This document shows, in pieces, positions 51,827-54,466 of a stretch of 54,466 nt of DNA. How positions within the stretch are numbered: position 1 is the stretch's first letter; the number at the start of each line of letters is the position of its first letter. The notes under the pieces were generated by a model that had not been told where the DNA came from, ran no database searches, and saw nothing but the letters and a program-made list of their open reading frames with translations. Position numbers and translations under genes: made by a program. The stretch is taken from the NCBI GenBank assembly GCA_030427525.1, contig JAUIBD010000004.1:1-54466 (forward strand), in the 5' to 3' direction. This stretch comes from a bacterium. Lineage in GTDB: Bacteria > Patescibacteriota > Saccharimonadia > Saccharimonadales > Saccharimonadaceae.

Positions 51827-53362
51827 TTAGCCTTCAAAACCTTTCGCTGCAGCCTTGGCAGTCTTTTCAATCAGTTTTGCTACGGCAGAATCTTTTTCTA
51901 CTTTTTCAGCGCCTTTATTTAGCTCGGTCATTTCTTTCTTGCTATCTTTCGAAAGCTTCGTCAGCATCGCAGCTTGCGCGTCTTTAATTTTCGCGACAGC
52001 TACGCCGTCGAACGAGCCAGAATCTACCGCCACGATAGACGCAACTTGCTCCCAAATACTCATTGGCTGGTACTGAGGCTGTTTCAACAGTTCAGTCAGA
52101 CGCTGACCACGGTCAATCTGTGCCTTAGTGTCGGCATCTAGGTCGCTACCAAACTGAGCAAAGCTAGCCAGCTCGCGGAATTGTGAAAGGCCAAGCTTTA
52201 GGTGACCAGACACAGATTTCACGGCCTTGGTTTGGGCGTCACCACCCACACGAGAAACAGATAGACCAGCCGAGATAGCCGGGCGAATACCTTGGTAGAA
52301 TAGGTCGGTTTCCATGAAAATCTGACCGTCGGTAATAGAAATCACGTTGGTAGGAATGTAGGCAGAAATGTCGCCAGCCTGCGTTTCGATAATCGGCAGA
52401 GCAGTCAAAGATCCAGCGCCGAGGTCGTCTGAAAGCTTACTTGAGCGCTCGAGCAGGCGAGAGTGCAGGTAGAATACGTCGCCAGGAAACGCTTCACGTC
52501 CTGGTGGGCGACGAAGCAGCAGTGACATCTGGCGGTAGGCAACAGCGTGCTTTGTCAGGTCGTCGTAGACCATCAGCGCGTGCTCGCCTTTGTCGCGGAA
52601 GTATTCACCCATAGCAGTACCTGCATACGGTGCGAGGTACAGCATAGACGCAGGGTCAGCCGGGCCAGTCGCCACCACGATGGTTTGATCCATTACGCCT
52701 TCTTGTTTGAGGCGCTCGACCAAACGAGCAACCTTTGAAAGCTTCTGACCAATTGCCACGTAGACGTTTACCACGCCAGTCTTTTGCTTGGCTTGGTTGA
52801 TCATCGTATCAATTGCAATGGCGGTTTTACCGGTCTGACGGTCGCCAATAATCAGCTCTCGCTGACCACGACCGATAGGGAACATGGCGTCGATGGCCAT
52901 AATACCGGTCATCAGTGGTTCATGCACGTGCTTTCGGCCTAAGACTCCGATAGCTTCGCGCTCTACTTTACCGGTTTGTTTAGCCTTGATAGCAGGGCCG
53001 CCATCGATAGCAACACCCAATGGGTTCACCACGCGACCAAGCAACTCTGGACCTACTGGTACTTCTAGCACTACACCTTTTAGACGCACTGTGTCACCAG
53101 CAGAAACCTGGCTGTCATCACCCAGTATCACCGCACCAATTTCATCTTCCATTAGGTTCAATGCGAATGCTTCTACCACGCCACTTTTCGTGTCGATTTC
53201 GAGCACTTCGCTGTAGCCAGCCTTTGAGAGGCCGTGCACCCATGCCACACCGTCGCCCACGCGAATCACCACGCCAGCTGATTCAAGTCCTTCAGATTGT
53301 GAAAGGCCAGCAATAGCCGCTTGGAGTTCGCCGGAAAGTTCTTTTACTTGTAACTCTGCCAT
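51827..53362 (-). CDS. atpA: ATP synthase alpha subunit
   Basis: Nucleotide-binding, non-catalytic subunit of F1. The 511-residue protein has Walker [15 protein letters not shown], the [13 protein letters not shown] segment, [46 protein letters not shown], and [14 protein letters not shown]. The first 25 residues ([13 protein letters not shown]) are a short version of the usual delta-binding N-terminus, which matches the short AtpH. The start follows AGGAGTATAG. The end carries Lys/Ala-rich helices. Confidence 0.98.
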   Translation of the reverse strand: MAELQVKELSGELQAAIAGLSQSEGLESAGVVIRVGDGVAWVHGLSKAGYSEVLEIDTKSGVVEAFALNLMEDEIGAVILGDDSQVSAGDTVRLKGVVLEVPVGPELLGRVVNPLGVAIDGGPAIKAKQTGKVEREAIGVLGRKHVHEPLMTGIMAIDAMFPIGRGQRELIIGDRQTGKTAIAIDTMINQAKQKTGVVNVYVAIGQKLSKVARLVERLKQEGVMDQTIVVATGPADPASMLYLAPYAGTAMGEYFRDKGEHALMVYDDLTKHAVAYRQMSLLLRRPPGREAFPGDVFYLHSRLLERSSKLSDDLGAGSLTALPIIETQAGDISAYIPTNVISITDGQIFMETDLFYQGIRPAISAGLSVSRVGGDAQTKAVKSVSGHLKLGLSQFRELASFAQFGSDLDADTKAQIDRGQRLTELLKQPQYQPMSIWEQVASIVAVDSGSFDGVAVAKIKDAQAAMLTKLSKDSKKEMTELNKGAEKVEKDSAVAKLIEKTAKAAAKGFEG

Positions 53363-53364
53363 TT

Positions 53365-53745
53365 CTATACTCCTAATTTCTCTAATTTCGTTTTCGCCGT
53401 TGTGTCTAGCTGTGCGCCTGCCAGTGAAACTTTCACCCCAGCTAATACGCTCGCATCTATTTCTTCGCGTAATATCACGTCGCTTACCTGTGAGAATTCA
53501 CTGCGAACCAGCTGTTCTACCGATGCTTTGGCATCGCTGGTAAGCGCACGCGCAGAGGTAACCGTTACCAGCGCAATACCTTTAGCTAGCAGTGCGTCTT
53601 CGATAGAGCGAACTACCAGCTCGGCTTCATTGCTTCGGCCGGTGTCCAGTAGGTACGCGGCTAGCTCTTGCATTACAGTTGAAGCCGCATCACCCTTAGT
53701 GAGGCGCTCGGCAGCGTGTTCAGCTAGCTTACGGCGTGAAATCAT
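53365..53745 (-). CDS. atpH: ATP synthase delta subunit (short)
   Basis: Peripheral-stalk subunit linking alpha and b. With 126 residues it is well below the usual 170-180, so the N-terminal six-helix bundle is truncated; the C-terminal region ([48 protein letters not shown]) is intact and typical. The start is [19 protein letters not shown]. It is separated from atpA by 2 bp and from atpF by 1 bp. A short delta is common in CPR genomes, so it is probably functional. Confidence 0.9.
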   Translation of the reverse strand: MISRRKLAEHAAERLTKGDAASTVMQELAAYLLDTGRSNEAELVVRSIEDALLAKGIALVTVTSARALTSDAKASVEQLVRSEFSQVSDVILREEIDASVLAGVKVSLAGAQLDTTAKTKLEKLGV

Positions 53746-53746
53746 A

Positions 53747-54313
53747 TTATTTCTTCGCCTCCGCTACGGCTTTCTTTACCACTGCAGCGTCTAGCTGACT
53801 ATCGGCCACGCCAGCAACAGCTAGGCCAGCCGCTTGTTTCACCAAGCTTAGCGTGTCTTTTTCCAGTGCTTTCCTGGCAGCCAGTACGTCTTTGGCAATT
53901 TCTTCGTGCGCCTCTGCCACGATTCGTTCTGAACGAGTCTTGGCATTGGTTTCAGCTTTTTCAACCATCTGAGTTGCTTCGGCTTTTGCGGTCGACACTA
54001 TATCTGACGCTTCGCTGCGAGCCTTTTTCAGTAGTTTCTCGATGTTTGCTTCGGCCTCCACTGCTTTTTTCTCGGCTTCAGCGGCGACTTTGGCACCTTC
54101 CTCGATATTTTCCTGACGAGCATCAACTGCCTTCATGAGAATAGGGTAGACGAATTTACCCATAATCAGCACTAATACGACAAAGCCGATTACTTGAAAG
54201 AGCAGCATCTGCCAGTCGATGCCGAGCGCACTAAACACACCGCCGCTGGCGGCTTCTGTCTCCGCGCCATGCGTGGCTGCTTCTGCAAATTGTGTTAGTA
54301 CCGTGTGTATCAT
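53747..54313 (-). CDS. atpF: ATP synthase b subunit
   Basis: Peripheral-stalk subunit. The 188-residue protein has a 30-residue N-terminal extension, one transmembrane helix (about 34-55, WQMLLFQVIGFVVLVLIMGKFVY), and a long Ala/Glu/Lys-rich coiled coil (about 58-160). The C-terminal part (LVKQAAGLAVAGV) contacts delta. Length and order (after atpE) are typical. AGCTCCT-rich sequence on the complement gives an AGGAG site before the start. Confidence 0.95.
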   Translation of the reverse strand: MIHTVLTQFAEAATHGAETEAASGGVFSALGIDWQMLLFQVIGFVVLVLIMGKFVYPILMKAVDARQENIEEGAKVAAEAEKKAVEAEANIEKLLKKARSEASDIVSTAKAEATQMVEKAETNAKTRSERIVAEAHEEIAKDVLAARKALEKDTLSLVKQAAGLAVAGVADSQLDAAVVKKAVAEAKK

Positions 54314-54321
54314 CTAAGCTC

Positions 54322-54466
54322 CTAGATAAACTTCGCGATAATAGCCACGATAATACCGATGATCGCTAGTGAGTCAGCGAACACGATAGCCGTGATCATA
54401 AGTGTTCGGATATCTGCCAGTTTTTCTGGGTTACGGCCCAGCGCGTTCAACGCACCGTTACCGATG
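54322..54466 (-). CDS. atpE: ATP synthase c subunit, 3' part only
   Basis: The last 47 residues of the c subunit are present; the N-terminus lies beyond the window. Visible are the polar loop with RNPEK and the second helix TLMITAIVFADSLAIIGIIVAII. The ion-binding carboxylate is an aspartate (FADS), not the glutamate of many bacteria. The first gene of the segment of the operon seen here; atpB would be expected upstream. Confidence 0.93.
   Translation of the reverse strand, partial: IGNGALNALGRNPEKLADIRTLMITAIVFADSLAIIGIIVAIIAKFI

Overview
The window reads as a chromosomal segment of a small-genome bacterium of the Candidate Phyla Radiation, most likely a member of Candidatus Saccharibacteria (TM7). 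This is inferred from the mix of compact housekeeping genes, conserved proteins I know only as CPR families, a minimal F-type ATP synthase with a short delta subunit, and DNA-metabolism proteins stripped of their zinc or Fe-S modules. No rRNA is present to prove the affiliation. The standard code (TGA stop) fits all genes.

Layout: 277-3515 is a thymidylate/dNTP block (thyA, folA, a HIT protein, dcd, tmk). 4398-5720 is the rplJ-rplL operon with a typical L10 leader. 5777-9068 has a conserved CPR protein, an EamA permease, a SemiSWEET, a thymidine kinase and a membrane protein. 9139-14477 is replication and recombination (dnaX, dnaB, a GT-C membrane enzyme, ybaB, recR). 14953-19282 is de novo UMP synthesis from carbamoyl phosphate (pyrC, pyrD, pyrF, pyrE, pyrB) without carAB. 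19843-22810 is a DHH phosphoesterase-HD hydrolase-cysS operon. 22807-26599 has a permease, an HxlR regulator, a two-component system and a Gre factor. 26671-26961 has a tRNA-Gln preceded by a broken tRNA-Gln-like copy. 27094-34729 is a mixed region with many membrane proteins. 34861-39811 holds two tandem secreted calcineurin-like phosphoesterases. 39958-46199 has an RNA methyltransferase, a prepilin-like protein and a helicase-nuclease. 47181-48605 ends in a dus gene. 48607-54466 is the atpEFHAGDC operon on the minus strand, with two extra small genes in it.

Four observations stand out. First, two GC-rich, heavily folded transcripts (42423-42895 and 46224-46830) have near-consensus promoters. 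The first ends in an intrinsic terminator and has multi-way junctions with GNRA tetraloops. The second has an H-type pseudoknot and about a dozen hairpins before a 54-codon ORF. I cannot match either to a known RNA class. Second, they belong to a set of GC-rich islets (also near 7320, 14490 and 29640) placed between ordinary operons. Third, palindromic elements of about 70-110 bp lie in frame inside dnaX and dus and between atpD and atpC. Their stems differ between copies but still pair, and one encodes nearly the same peptide on both strands, resembling Rickettsia palindromic elements. Fourth, more than a dozen genes have a -10 box ending 6-7 nt before the start codon, so leaderless mRNAs appear common, next to other genes with strong Shine-Dalgarno sites.
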